Below are positions 15,469 through 24,887 of a DNA stretch of 45,188 nucleotides, piece after piece. Position 1 is the first letter of the stretch, and each line of letters begins with the position of its first letter. The stretch spans positions 1-45,188 of the forward strand of contig NZ_WNKY01000049.1 of assembly GCF_009720825.1 (NCBI RefSeq), in the 5' to 3' direction. Both the position numbers and the translations under genes were made by a program. Under the pieces are notes generated by a model. That model was not told the origin of the DNA, did not search any database, and was given only the letters and a program-made list of their open reading frames with translations. The stretch is from Duganella radicis. Its GTDB lineage: Bacteria > Pseudomonadota > Gammaproteobacteria > Burkholderiales > Burkholderiaceae_D.

Positions 15469-18400
15469 ATGAGCGCAATTAACCTTGCCACCAGTATTCA
15501 CATTTGCGAAGATACTTACGGTACTTTCGACATCCGCGATATCCTGATCGCCGCCGGACACGATCCCAGCGCCGCCACCCTGAAAATCAACACCATGTCG
15601 GTGGTGCTGCCGGATAAAACCATCTCGATCAAAGACACGCCGCTGTTCGGCAAGATCGATGCGGACACCATTTATGTGAATCCGGGAGCATGGGCGCCCA
15701 ACTACAACGGCCAGTTCGCGACTTTCGAATTCGTGCTGGAATCGGGCGCGGGCCTCAGCAACACCATCTCGCTCAGCCTGCAAGTGGTGGTCGATCCCGT
15801 CAACGACGCCCCGACCGGCGCCAACAAGACCTTCAATCTCGGCAACGGCGCCGCCGTGGTGCTGGCGCAAAGCGACTTCGGCTTTGTTGACGCGGTGGAG
15901 CACGACGCCTTCCAGTCGGTGATCATCACCTCGCTGTCGACCGCCGGCAAGCTGACCCTGAACGGCGTGGCCGTGGCCATCGGCACCGAAGTGTCGGCCG
16001 CCGACATCGCCGCCGGCAAGCTGGCCTTCGAGCCCAGCCAGACCACCTCGGGCAGCTTCGACATCGGCTTCAAGGTGCGCGACGCCGGCGGCCTGGTCGG
16101 CTGCAACGCCGCCGACACCAGCGTCACCCCGAACTATCTGACCTTCAAGGTACCGCAAGCCCACCTGGGCGACACCGTGTGGGAAGACACTAATGGCAAC
16201 GGCGTGCAGGACAGCGGTGAAACCGGCGTGGCCGGCGTGACCGTGCAACTGAAAGACAGCGCCGGCCACGTGGTCTCGACCACCACCACCGACGCCAGCG
16301 GCAAGTACCACTTCGACGTCGACGCTGGCACTTACAGTGTCAGCGTGCAGCCGCCGTCCGGCTATGCCGCCACCGCGCAAGGCCAGGGCGGCGATGCAAG
16401 CGCCGACAGCGACATCGACGCCAGCGGCAACACCGGCGCCATCGTGCTGACCCCGGGCCAGACCAACAACGACGTCGATGCCGGCCTGTACCGTCCAGTC
16501 TCGCTGGGCGACACCGTCTGGTACGACACCAACCGCAACGGCGTGCAGGATGGCACGGAAACCGGCGTGGCCGGCGTGAAAGTGACGCTGCTGGATGCCA
16601 ACGGCAATCCGGTCGCCGGCGCCACCGCCACCACCGACGCCAGTGGCCACTACCAATTCAGCAACCTGAAGCCGGGCACCTACAGCGTCCAGTTCGACAA
16701 GACCTCGCTGCCGGCCAACTACTACTTCACCGACGCGCTGCAAGGCGGCGACGCCGCCAGGGATTCGGACGCCGACATCAACACCGGCAAGACCGGCCAG
16801 GTCACGCTCAACTCGGGCGAGAGCAACCAGACGCTGGACGCCGGCATCGTCATCAAGCAAGCCACCGTGGGCGACCGCGTGTGGGAAGACAGTAACGGCA
16901 ATGGCGTGCAGGACAGCGGCGAGCAGGGAATCGACGGCGCCACCGTGCAACTCAAGGACAGCAACGGCAACGTGGTCGGTACCGTGGTCACCCACGACGG
17001 CGGCCAGTACAGCTTCACCGTCGATCCGGGCACCTATTCGGTTGCCGTGACCGCGCCGAACGGCTACGTGGCCACCGGCGCCGCACAAGGCGGCAATGGC
17101 GCCACCGACAGTGACGTGGATGCCAGCGGCAACACCGGCGCCATCGTGCTGGCGCCGGGCCAGGTCAACAACGACGTCGACGCCGGCTTCTACCGTCCAG
17201 CCTCGTTGGGTGAAAAAGTTTGGTACGACGTCAACCGCGACGGCGTGCAGGACAGCGGCGAAACTGGCGTGGCCGGCGTGAAAGTGGTGCTGCTGGACGC
17301 CAGCGGCAACCCGACCGGCGCCACCGCTACCACCGACGCCAACGGCGACTACAGCTTCACCAACCTGAAGCCGGGCACGTACAGCGTGCAATTCGAGAAG
17401 GCCTCGCTGCCGGCCAACTACGTGTTCACCAACGCCACGCCTGGCAGAAGCGCCAGCGTCACCCTGGCGTCGGGGGAGGTCAACAACGATCTCGACGCCG
17501 GTCTGGTGGTCGTGCAAGGCAAGCTGGGTGACACTGTGTGGGAGGACAAGAACGGCAACGGCGTGCAGGACAGCGGCGAGGCTGGCATCGCCGGTGTAAC
17601 CGTGCAGCTGAAAAATGCCGCCGGCGACGTGGTGCAAACCACCACCACCGCGGCCGATGGCAAGTACAGCTTCACCGCCGATCCGGGCAGCTACACCGTT
17701 TCGGTCACCGCACCGGCCGACTACAGCTTCACCGGCAAAGATCTGGGTGGCGACGACGCCAGGGACAGCGACTTCGGCGCGACGGGTCAAAGCGGCACGG
17801 TGGTGCTGAAATCGGGCGATGACAACACCAGTGTCGATGCCGGCCTGTACAAGTTGGCGGCGCTGGGCGACAAGGTCTGGCTGGACGCCAACAAGAACGG
17901 CGTCCAGGACAGCGGCGAAGCTGGTATCGGTGGCGTGAAGGTGACCCTGCTCGACGCCGACGGCAAGCAGGTTGGCGCCAGCGCCATCACCGACGCCAGC
18001 GGCAACTACAGCTTCAGCAACCTCAAGCCGGGCAATTACACCGTGGTGTTCGACAAGTCCACGCTGCCGGAAGGCATGGCCTTCACCACCGCCAACGCGG
18101 GCGGCGATGACGCCATCGATTCGGACGTGAACGCCGCTGGCGTGTCGCACGTGGTCACGCTAACCTCCGGCCAGACCGACAATACGGTGGACGCCGGCGT
18201 GCAAGCCGCTGCCACCATCGGCGACCGCGTGTGGGTCGACAAAAACGGCAATGGCGTGCAGGATGCCGACGAAAGCGGCAAATCCGGGGTGACCGTGGAG
18301 CTCAAGGACAACACTGGCAAGGTCGTGAAAACCACCACCACCGACAGCAGCGGCAACTACAAATTCTCGGTGGAAGCGGGCACCTACTCGGTCAACGTCA

Positions 18401-20220
18401 AGGCACCAAGCGGCTACACGTTCACCACCAAGGGCACCAGCGCCGCCAGCGAAACCGACAGCAATGCCGACAGCACCGGCAACCTCGGCGCGGTGACCGT
18501 GGCCCAGGGCGACAAGGTCACCCACATGGACGCCGGCATCTATCAGAAAGCGGAAATCGGCGACAAGGTCTGGTACGACCTGAATGCCGACGGCATCCAG
18601 CAGAGCGGCGAAGCCGGCGCTTCCGGCGTCAAGGTCACGCTGTACAACGAGAAGGGTGCCGTGGTTGGCGCCAGCACCACCGATGCCAGCGGCGCGTACG
18701 CGTTCACTGGCCTGGTGCCGGGCAAGTACTCGGTCAAGTTCACCGCGTTGGACGGCTACCAGTTCACCAGGCAGAATGCCGGCACCGACGCCGCCAAGGA
18801 CAGCGACGCCGACGTCAGCGGCGCCACCGCGCAGTTTTCGGTCAGCTCCGGCCAGGTCGACAAGACCCATGACGCCGGCCTGGTCAAGCTGGGCAGCATC
18901 GGCGACAAGGTATGGGAAGACGCCAACTACAACGGCGTGCAGGACAGCGGCGAGAAGGGCGTGGACGGCGTCACCGTCAAGCTGTACGACGCCACCACCG
19001 GCGCCCTGAAAGGCACGACCACCACCCATGACGGCGGCCAGTATCTGTTTAATGGGCTGGCGGCCGGCAACTACAAGGTGGAAGTGAATACCACCAGCGG
19101 CTGGTACTTCACCAAGTCCGGCATGGGCACCGACGCCACCGATTCCGACATTACCACTGTCAGCGGCAGCAGCGGCAAGACCGGCAGCATCGCGCTGGGC
19201 CTGGCACAGAACATCACCACCGAGGATGCCGGCATCTACCGCAAGGCCACGCTGGGCGACAAGGTGTGGCGCGACGCCAACCACAACGGCGTGCAGGATA
19301 CGGGCGAAGAGGGCATCGGCGGCATCAGCGTTTCGCTGTTCGACAGCACCACCGGCAAGCAGGTGGGTTCGACCATCAAGACCGACACCAACGGCAACTA
19401 CAAGTTCGTCGACCTGAACCCGGGCACTTATTACCTGCAATTCGACAAGAGCGACGTCAAGGTGTACTTCTCCTCGGACAAGGCCACCTACAACATGAAC
19501 AACTGGAAGTGGGGCGTCAAGAACACCGGCAGCAACGACGCCATCGACTCCGACGTCGTGGGCGACGCCAAGTCGCTGGTGAACGTCACCAAGACCGACA
19601 CCATCACGCTCACCTCGGGCAAGAACGACATGAGCTGGGACGCCACCATCACGCCGATCGCGATCGACCTGAATGGCGACGGCATCCACACCATCGCCCG
19701 CGAGGACATGACTGGCCGCTTCGACCTGCTGGGCACCGGCAAGGCCATCCAGACCGGCTGGCTGTCCAAGGGGGACGGCTTCCTGGCCATCGATAGCAAT
19801 GGCAACGGCCAGATCGATGACATCAGCGAGCTGTTCGGCGGCGTCAGCAAGGGTTCAGGCTTTGCCAAGCTGGCCAGCTACGACAGCAACAACGACGGCC
19901 TGGTCGACGCGCACGACGCCCTGTTCGCCAGCCTGCTGGTCTGGCAGGACGCCAACAGCGACGGCAAGACCGACGCCGGCGAGCTGTTCAGCCTGGCGCA
20001 AGCCGGCGTCGCCAGCCTGAAGGTGGCCTACACCGAACTGCCGTTTGTGGACGAGAACAACAACCTGCACCTCGAGCGCAGCAGCGTCACCCTGAGCAAT
20101 GGCAAGACGGCCGACATGACCGACGTGTACTTCAACGTCTCGGCGGCCGATGCGGCCGCGGCCGGCATCGTCACGCCGACCATGGCCGAACTGATCGGCC
20201 AGGCGCCGGCCCACATTTAA
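15469..20220 (+). CDS. Large secreted protein with ten SdrD-B-like repeats
   Basis: A 1583-residue surface or secreted protein. Residues 1-110 are unassigned; about 110-210 is a cadherin-like segment starting with VNDAPTG; from about 230 to 1370 follow ten repeats of 105-120 residues, each opening with a GDxVWxDxNxNGxQDxGE motif and closing with DAG, as in SdrD B domains (Ca-binding, rigid). The C-terminal 200 residues hold four EF-hand/dockerin-like loops (DLNGDG, DSNGNG, DSNNDG, DANSDG). There is no N-terminal signal peptide, so type I secretion through a C-terminal signal is likely. Odd repeats have VQLKD-type and even repeats LLDA-type centres in the first six, suggesting duplication as pairs. 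Repeat 4 has lost about 14 residues. A role in adhesion or biofilm is an inference. A PEP-CTERM gene follows. Confidence 0.9.
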   Translation: MSAINLATSIHICEDTYGTFDIRDILIAAGHDPSAATLKINTMSVVLPDKTISIKDTPLFGKIDADTIYVNPGAWAPNYNGQFATFEFVLESGAGLSNTISLSLQVVVDPVNDAPTGANKTFNLGNGAAVVLAQSDFGFVDAVEHDAFQSVIITSLSTAGKLTLNGVAVAIGTEVSAADIAAGKLAFEPSQTTSGSFDIGFKVRDAGGLVGCNAADTSVTPNYLTFKVPQAHLGDTVWEDTNGNGVQDSGETGVAGVTVQLKDSAGHVVSTTTTDASGKYHFDVDAGTYSVSVQPPSGYAATAQGQGGDASADSDIDASGNTGAIVLTPGQTNNDVDAGLYRPVSLGDTVWYDTNRNGVQDGTETGVAGVKVTLLDANGNPVAGATATTDASGHYQFSNLKPGTYSVQFDKTSLPANYYFTDALQGGDAARDSDADINTGKTGQVTLNSGESNQTLDAGIVIKQATVGDRVWEDSNGNGVQDSGEQGIDGATVQLKDSNGNVVGTVVTHDGGQYSFTVDPGTYSVAVTAPNGYVATGAAQGGNGATDSDVDASGNTGAIVLAPGQVNNDVDAGFYRPASLGEKVWYDVNRDGVQDSGETGVAGVKVVLLDASGNPTGATATTDANGDYSFTNLKPGTYSVQFEKASLPANYVFTNATPGRSASVTLASGEVNNDLDAGLVVVQGKLGDTVWEDKNGNGVQDSGEAGIAGVTVQLKNAAGDVVQTTTTAADGKYSFTADPGSYTVSVTAPADYSFTGKDLGGDDARDSDFGATGQSGTVVLKSGDDNTSVDAGLYKLAALGDKVWLDANKNGVQDSGEAGIGGVKVTLLDADGKQVGASAITDASGNYSFSNLKPGNYTVVFDKSTLPEGMAFTTANAGGDDAIDSDVNAAGVSHVVTLTSGQTDNTVDAGVQAAATIGDRVWVDKNGNGVQDADESGKSGVTVELKDNTGKVVKTTTTDSSGNYKFSVEAGTYSVNVKAPSGYTFTTKGTSAASETDSNADSTGNLGAVTVAQGDKVTHMDAGIYQKAEIGDKVWYDLNADGIQQSGEAGASGVKVTLYNEKGAVVGASTTDASGAYAFTGLVPGKYSVKFTALDGYQFTRQNAGTDAAKDSDADVSGATAQFSVSSGQVDKTHDAGLVKLGSIGDKVWEDANYNGVQDSGEKGVDGVTVKLYDATTGALKGTTTTHDGGQYLFNGLAAGNYKVEVNTTSGWYFTKSGMGTDATDSDITTVSGSSGKTGSIALGLAQNITTEDAGIYRKATLGDKVWRDANHNGVQDTGEEGIGGISVSLFDSTTGKQVGSTIKTDTNGNYKFVDLNPGTYYLQFDKSDVKVYFSSDKATYNMNNWKWGVKNTGSNDAIDSDVVGDAKSLVNVTKTDTITLTSGKNDMSWDATITPIAIDLNGDGIHTIAREDMTGRFDLLGTGKAIQTGWLSKGDGFLAIDSNGNGQIDDISELFGGVSKGSGFAKLASYDSNNDGLVDAHDALFASLLVWQDANSDGKTDAGELFSLAQAGVASLKVAYTELPFVDENNNLHLERSSVTLSNGKTADMTDVYFNVSAADAAAAGIVTPTMAELIGQAPAHI

Positions 20221-20252
20221 TGCACACCAATTTAAAGAAGAGAAAACACATC

Positions 20253-20999
20253 ATGAAAATCAAAACCGCACTGAAAGCCGCCGCCGTTGCCGCCTCCCTG
20301 GTCTTCGCGACCGCCAGCCACGCCGCCATCGACTTCCCGGCCAAAGACACCGGCCAGGTGTTTGAATTTGGCGCCGGCGGCGCCATGCTGCACCCGAACG
20401 ACGGCACCCAGCCGGTGGAAACCTACGACCTGAGCGGCAGCACCCTGGCCGCCGCCATCCTGGCCTTCTGTGTCCAGCCGACCGTGGAGCAGGTGGGCGG
20501 CGCGGTGTACACCCAGCACGCCGCGGTCGCCAGCCTGTCGTCGATCTCGCTGTTCGCCGACAATGGCCTGGATCACCGCGCCACCCGCATCCAGGCGCTG
20601 TTCGAGCAGAACTACGACCATCTGGCCAGCAGCGCCGACCGCCTGGGCTTTGCGCTGGCCCTGTGGGATCTGGTGGGCGATGACGGCAGCCTGAGCAGCG
20701 GCGCCCAGCACTTCACCAGCGATGCCTTTGCCCTGAGCCTGGACAGCGGCGACCAGATCGATCTGGTGGCGGTGGAAACCATGCTGAACAACACCATCGG
20801 CGCCTCGCTGAGCGGCACCTACCAGTACACCCTGTTCACCGGCCGCACCGCCAACAGCGCGGTCGACAACTCGCAAGCGCTGCTGAGCGTGTCGGCCGTG
20901 CCGGAAGCCGACACCTGGGCCATGATGGCCGTGGGTCTGGGCCTGATCGGCTTCATGGGCCGCCGCCGCTCGTCCCAGAGTGAGAAATTCGCTGCATAA
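20253..20999 (+). CDS. PEP-CTERM sorting-domain protein
   Basis: A 248-residue exported protein. MKIKTALKAAAVAASLVFA with ASHA before Ala is a signal peptide. The C-terminus has VPEADTWAMMAVGLGLIGFM followed by GRRR, the Pro-Glu motif, membrane helix and basic cluster of PEP-CTERM proteins, which are handled by exosortase and usually belong to exopolysaccharide/biofilm surfaces. The Pro after PE is Ala here, a variant. The middle part (about 30-215) matches no domain I can name. ATG at 20253 is chosen because AAAGAAGAG lies upstream and the signal peptide starts there; an in-frame ATG overlaps the previous stop but would spoil the signal. It is 32 bases downstream of the SdrD-repeat gene, probably co-transcribed. 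No exosortase gene is in the window. Confidence 0.9.
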   Translation: MKIKTALKAAAVAASLVFATASHAAIDFPAKDTGQVFEFGAGGAMLHPNDGTQPVETYDLSGSTLAAAILAFCVQPTVEQVGGAVYTQHAAVASLSSISLFADNGLDHRATRIQALFEQNYDHLASSADRLGFALALWDLVGDDGSLSSGAQHFTSDAFALSLDSGDQIDLVAVETMLNNTIGASLSGTYQYTLFTGRTANSAVDNSQALLSVSAVPEADTWAMMAVGLGLIGFMGRRRSSQSEKFAA

Positions 21000-21051
21000 C
21001 GTCTTTTGTGGCACACTTCGGGCTTGTCGAGTTTGATCCCTGACGGAGCCC

Positions 21052-22317
21052 ATGAGTATTATCCACAATCTGCCGTTCGAATGGCTGGTCGGCCTGCGCT
21101 ACACGCGGGCCGGCAAGCGCAGCGGACGGAATAGCTTTATCTCCTTTATCTCCCTGATCTCCATGGCCGGCATCGGCCTCGGCGTGGCGGCGCTGATCGT
21201 TGTGCTGTCGGTGATGAACGGCTTCCAGAAGGAAGTGACCGACCGCATGCTGTCGGTGCTGGCCCACGTCGAAATCTTCGACGCGCGCGGCGCCATGCCG
21301 GACTGGCAGCAGGAAGCGCTCGAGGCGCGCAAGAACCCGGAAGTGATCGGCACCGCGCCGTTTGCCGAAACCCAGGGCATGCTGGTGCGCGACGACGTGC
21401 TGCGTCCGGCCATCATCCGCGGCGTGCTGCCGGAAGAAGAACCCAAGGTTTCCGACGTCGCCAAACAGACCAAACGCGGCAGCTTCAACGCGCTGCAACC
21501 GGGCGCCTACAACATCGTGCTGGGCATCGAGCTGGCGCGCGCGCTGCGCGTCAACCTTGGCGAGAAAGTGACGCTGGCGCTGGCCCAGGGCCAGCCGACG
21601 CCGGCCGGCGTGATTCCGCGCCTGCGCTCCTTCACCGTGGTCGGCATCTTTGAGGCGGGCCACAACGAGTTCGACTCCGCGCTGGCCTTCGTCCACCTGA
21701 CCGACGCCGAAAAGCTGCTGCGCATCGATGCGCCGGCCGGTCTGCGCCTGCGCTTGCAGGACATGCACCGCGCGCCGCAAGTGGCGCTGGACCTGAAAAA
21801 TTCGATGCCGGGCGACCTGTTCGTGCGCGACTGGTCCAAGCTCAACGCCAACTGGTTCGCCGCCGTACAGACCGAGAAGCGCATGATGTTCATCATCCTG
21901 ACGCTGATCATCGCGGTGGCCGCCTTCAATCTGGTGTCCACGCTGGTGATGACCGTGACCGACAAGCAGGCCGACATCGCCATCCTGCGCACGCTGGGCG
22001 CCTCGCCGCGCTCGATCATGAAAATCTTCATGATCCAGGGCGCGCTGGTGGGCATCCTCGGCACCGCGATCGGCGTCGGCCTGGGCGTGCTGGTGGCGCT
22101 GAACATCGACGTCATCGTGCCGTTTATCGAACATTTGTTGGGAGTGCAGTTCTTGTCCAAGGATATCTACTACATCAGCACCGTGCCGTCCGACCTGCGC
22201 TGGCCGGATGTCTTCAAGATCGGCGGCGTGGCCGTGGTACTGGCGTTTGTCGCCACGCTGTATCCAAGCTGGTGGGCCGCCCGCGTGAAACCTGCGGAGG
22301 CGCTGCGCTATGAGTGA
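21052..22317 (+). CDS. lolC: Lipoprotein-releasing ABC transporter permease LolC/LolE
   Basis: A 421-residue inner-membrane permease of the LolCDE system that lifts mature lipoproteins from the inner membrane and passes them to LolA. The layout is the family's: one membrane helix near the N-terminus (about 25-50, with GIGLGVAALIVVLSVMNGF), a large periplasmic domain (about 50-265) and three helices at the C-terminus, with the FtsX-type block ADIAILRTLGASPRSIMKIF. GGAG lies seven bases before the ATG. The stop overlaps the start of lolD by eight bases. LolC and LolE cannot be told apart by eye; a single permease gene is present here, so a homodimer is possible. Confidence 0.93.
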   Translation: MSIIHNLPFEWLVGLRYTRAGKRSGRNSFISFISLISMAGIGLGVAALIVVLSVMNGFQKEVTDRMLSVLAHVEIFDARGAMPDWQQEALEARKNPEVIGTAPFAETQGMLVRDDVLRPAIIRGVLPEEEPKVSDVAKQTKRGSFNALQPGAYNIVLGIELARALRVNLGEKVTLALAQGQPTPAGVIPRLRSFTVVGIFEAGHNEFDSALAFVHLTDAEKLLRIDAPAGLRLRLQDMHRAPQVALDLKNSMPGDLFVRDWSKLNANWFAAVQTEKRMMFIILTLIIAVAAFNLVSTLVMTVTDKQADIAILRTLGASPRSIMKIFMIQGALVGILGTAIGVGLGVLVALNIDVIVPFIEHLLGVQFLSKDIYYISTVPSDLRWPDVFKIGGVAVVLAFVATLYPSWWAARVKPAEALRYE

Positions 22318-23002
22318 TCAACCAGTCGTTCTGTCCTGCCGCAATCTCGGCAAGACCTTTACCCAGGGCGCGTATTCGGTGCAGGTGCTGGCCGGGATCA
22401 ATATCGACGTGCGCCGCGGCGAGCGCGTGGCCATCGTCGGCGCCTCCGGTTCCGGCAAGTCGACCTTGCTGCATCTGCTGGGCGGGCTGGATACGCCGAG
22501 CACCGGCAGCGTCACGCTGGAGGGCAAGGACTTCGCCAGCCTGAGCGAAGCGGCGCGCGGCGATTTGCGCAACCAGTCGCTGGGCTTTGTCTACCAGTTC
22601 CACCACCTGCTGCCGGAATTCAGCGCGCTCGACAACGTCGCCATGCCGCTGATGATACGCCGTGAAAAGCGCGCCGAGGCGTCGGCCAAGGCGCAGGAAA
22701 TCCTCAAGCGCGTCAACCTCGGCAAGCGCATCACCCACGTGCCGGGCGAGCTGTCCGGCGGCGAGCGGCAACGCGTGGCGCTGGCGCGCGCGCTGGTCAC
22801 GCAGCCGACCTGCGTGCTGGCCGATGAACCGACCGGCAATCTCGATCACGCCACCGCGCAGCAGATCTTCGACCTGATGCTGGAGCTGTCGCGCAATTCC
22901 GGCACCGCCTTCGTGATCGTCACCCACGACATCGAGCTGGCGCGCCGCTGCGACCGCGTGCTGCGCATGACCGACCAGGGATTGCAGCCGGACGAGGCGT
23001 AA
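22310..23002 (+). CDS. lolD: Lipoprotein-releasing system ATP-binding protein LolD
   Basis: A 230-residue ABC ATPase of the MacB/LolD group. Walker A GASGSGKST, Q-loop region VYQFHHLLPEF, signature LSGGERQR, Walker B VLADEPTGNLD and H-loop VTHD are all intact. The VYQFHHLLPEFSALDN stretch is typical of LolD. It powers the permease encoded directly upstream, which it overlaps by eight bases, and is three bases from tatD downstream. Confidence 0.95.
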   Translation: MSDQPVVLSCRNLGKTFTQGAYSVQVLAGINIDVRRGERVAIVGASGSGKSTLLHLLGGLDTPSTGSVTLEGKDFASLSEAARGDLRNQSLGFVYQFHHLLPEFSALDNVAMPLMIRREKRAEASAKAQEILKRVNLGKRITHVPGELSGGERQRVALARALVTQPTCVLADEPTGNLDHATAQQIFDLMLELSRNSGTAFVIVTHDIELARRCDRVLRMTDQGLQPDEA

Positions 23003-23005
23003 GCC

Positions 23006-23809
23006 ATGTGGATCGACACCCACTGTCATCTGGACGCCCACGAATTCGGCAACGAGTCGGTGGCGCAGGCGGCGCTGGCGCAAGGGCAGGGCGTGGGCAT
23101 GATCGTCATTCCGGCGGTGGAGACGGCCAACTTCTCCATCGTCGCCCGGCTGGCGGCCAGCGTCGGCAACGCCTGCTACGCGCTGGGTATTCATCCGATC
23201 TACGTGCCGCATGCCGAGGAAGACCATTTGCGCGTGCTGCGCGAGCAGGTGGCGGCGGCCATGGGCGATCCGCGCTTCGTGGCGCTGGGCGAGATCGGCC
23301 TGGATTTCTTCATCCCCATGCTGACCGAGCCGGCCATGCGCGAAAAACAGATTTACTTCTTCCGCGAGCAGCTGAAAATCGCCCGCGATTTCGGGCTGCC
23401 GGTGCTGACCCACGTGCGCCGCTCGCAGGATGTGGTGCTCAAACACGTGCGCCAGATCCGTCCCAACGGCGGCATCGCCCATGCCTTCAACGGCAGCGAG
23501 CAGCAGGCCAAGGGCTATATCGATATCGGTTTTAAACTCGGTTTTGGCGGAGCGATGACTTTTACGCGCGCCTTGCAGATCCGGCGCCTGGCCGCCGAAC
23601 TGCCGCTGGAAGCCATCGTGCTGGAGACCGACGCGCCGGATATTTCACCTTCCTGGGTGCATCCGGGACGCAACAGCCCGGACCAGATTCCGCGCATCGG
23701 CGCCGTGCTGGCCGAGCTGCGTGGCCTGACAGTACAGCAAGTCGCGGCCGCGACCAGCGCCAACGCGCGCGCCATCCTGCCGCGCATGCAGATTGTGGGA
23801 TTTGGTTAG
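23006..23809 (+). CDS. TatD-family metal-dependent hydrolase
   Basis: A 267-residue TIM-barrel hydrolase/DNase. The metal-binding His6-x-His8 (DTHCHLD), GEIGLDFF with the conserved Glu, LTHVRRS and ETDAPDISP match the TatD signature set. TatD proteins act as 3'-5' exonucleases on damaged DNA or RNA; this is a general family property. The gene follows lolD after three bases, so it is probably part of the lolCD operon. It could be TatD or the close relative YcfH; the position after lolD favours the latter, which is an inference. Confidence 0.92.
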   Translation: MWIDTHCHLDAHEFGNESVAQAALAQGQGVGMIVIPAVETANFSIVARLAASVGNACYALGIHPIYVPHAEEDHLRVLREQVAAAMGDPRFVALGEIGLDFFIPMLTEPAMREKQIYFFREQLKIARDFGLPVLTHVRRSQDVVLKHVRQIRPNGGIAHAFNGSEQQAKGYIDIGFKLGFGGAMTFTRALQIRRLAAELPLEAIVLETDAPDISPSWVHPGRNSPDQIPRIGAVLAELRGLTVQQVAAATSANARAILPRMQIVGFG

Positions 23810-23871
23810 ATTTTACACTCGTCTTACGGTGCATAATTGGTAATTTTGACTACCAAATAACGGAGCGCCGA

Positions 23872-24678
23872 ATGAAATCCCACGTCATCAACAATACTCT
23901 CGCAGCTCTGCTGCTGGTGCCTGCCTTGGGCATGGCCGAGCCGAGCGACGTTTCCGAGCGCGCCATCGACGTGCCGAAATGCGCCGCGCCGGCCGCCAAG
24001 GTCGTGTTCACCGAATTCAAGTGCAAGTCGGCCGACTGCTCGTCCGGCTCCGGCCAGCAGGACCCGCGCCAGTATCGCTGGTGGGAACGCCAGGGCAATG
24101 TGGCGCAGCCGACCTACACCGGCGTCGGCACCGGCATGACCGAGATGCTGGCCACCGCGCTGACCCAGACCGGCTGCTTCGATGTGCAGGAGCGCGCCGA
24201 GCTGGACGAGATCAACAAGGAGCTGGCGCTGGTCGGCAAGAAGGTGGAAGCCGAGGCGGCGGACTACATGATCACCGGCTCGATCACCTCGCTGGGCTTC
24301 GAGCAAAGCTCGACCGGCCTTGGTGGGCTGAGCTTCCTGAAAGGCCCGCTGGGCCTGCTGGCCGGCTCGGTCGACTACAAAAAATCCAAGGTCCACATGA
24401 ACATGGATATCCGCGTGGTCGACGTCAAGCGCGCCAAGATCATCGCCTCCAAGACCTTCCAGGCCAACAACGAGAAGACCGGTTTCGGCGTCTCGGCGCT
24501 GGGCTGGGGCGGCGGCACCGCGCTGGGCGGCAACCACGCCAGCATCAGCGGTTCGCCGCTGGAAGAAGTGGCGCGCGACCTGCTGGTGAAATCGACTGCC
24601 TTCCTGGCCTCGACCATCGCCAACAAGAACATCACCGAACACGTGGCGGTGAAAGCCACCGACGTCAGCGTCAAATAA
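23872..24678 (+). CDS. CsgG/HfaB-family outer-membrane secretion or anchoring protein
   Basis: A 268-residue exported protein. It starts with a signal peptide (AALLLVPALGMAEPSD) but has no lipobox Cys, unlike E. coli CsgG. The block GVGTGMTEMLATALTQTGCF followed by DVQERAELDEINKE is the conserved CsgG core, and YMITGSITSLGFE and MNMDIRVVDVKRAKII continue it. CsgG forms nonameric pores for curli subunits; relatives such as HfaB anchor holdfast. No csgA/B/E/F genes are nearby, so the substrate is unknown. GGAG lies seven bases before the ATG. A small inverted repeat TTGGTA / TACCAA at about 23838-23857 lies just upstream. Confidence 0.85.
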   Translation: MKSHVINNTLAALLLVPALGMAEPSDVSERAIDVPKCAAPAAKVVFTEFKCKSADCSSGSGQQDPRQYRWWERQGNVAQPTYTGVGTGMTEMLATALTQTGCFDVQERAELDEINKELALVGKKVEAEAADYMITGSITSLGFEQSSTGLGGLSFLKGPLGLLAGSVDYKKSKVHMNMDIRVVDVKRAKIIASKTFQANNEKTGFGVSALGWGGGTALGGNHASISGSPLEEVARDLLVKSTAFLASTIANKNITEHVAVKATDVSVK

Positions 24679-24887
24679 GATAAACGATTAACGTTGCAAA
24701 TCCGCCGCAGCCCTGTCACCGCAAGGCGCGGCGCCGCGGCGTCTGTTTCCGGGCGTTACGGGTGGGGCGATACTTAAAACAATATCGAACGGCAATTAAA
24801 TTTGATTGGATTGGATGTTGCGATCTCCATAAGATGAATTTCGAACGGTTGCAAAACCGCATCAGAAAATCATACAAGGGAGACTAC

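Noticed and set aside
15391..18150. 919-codon open frame on the - strand
   Set aside because: It is the antisense shadow of the SdrD-repeat gene in GC-rich DNA. The translation is a monotonous His/Val/Gly/Ala mixture and has no ribosome binding site.
16165..19600. CRISPR-like or tandem DNA repeat array
   Set aside because: The repeats are 330-360 bases, degenerate at the DNA level and kept in frame as protein domains.
18160..19689. 509-codon open frame on the - strand
   Set aside because: Shadow of the same repeat gene; periodic composition follows the repeats on the other strand.
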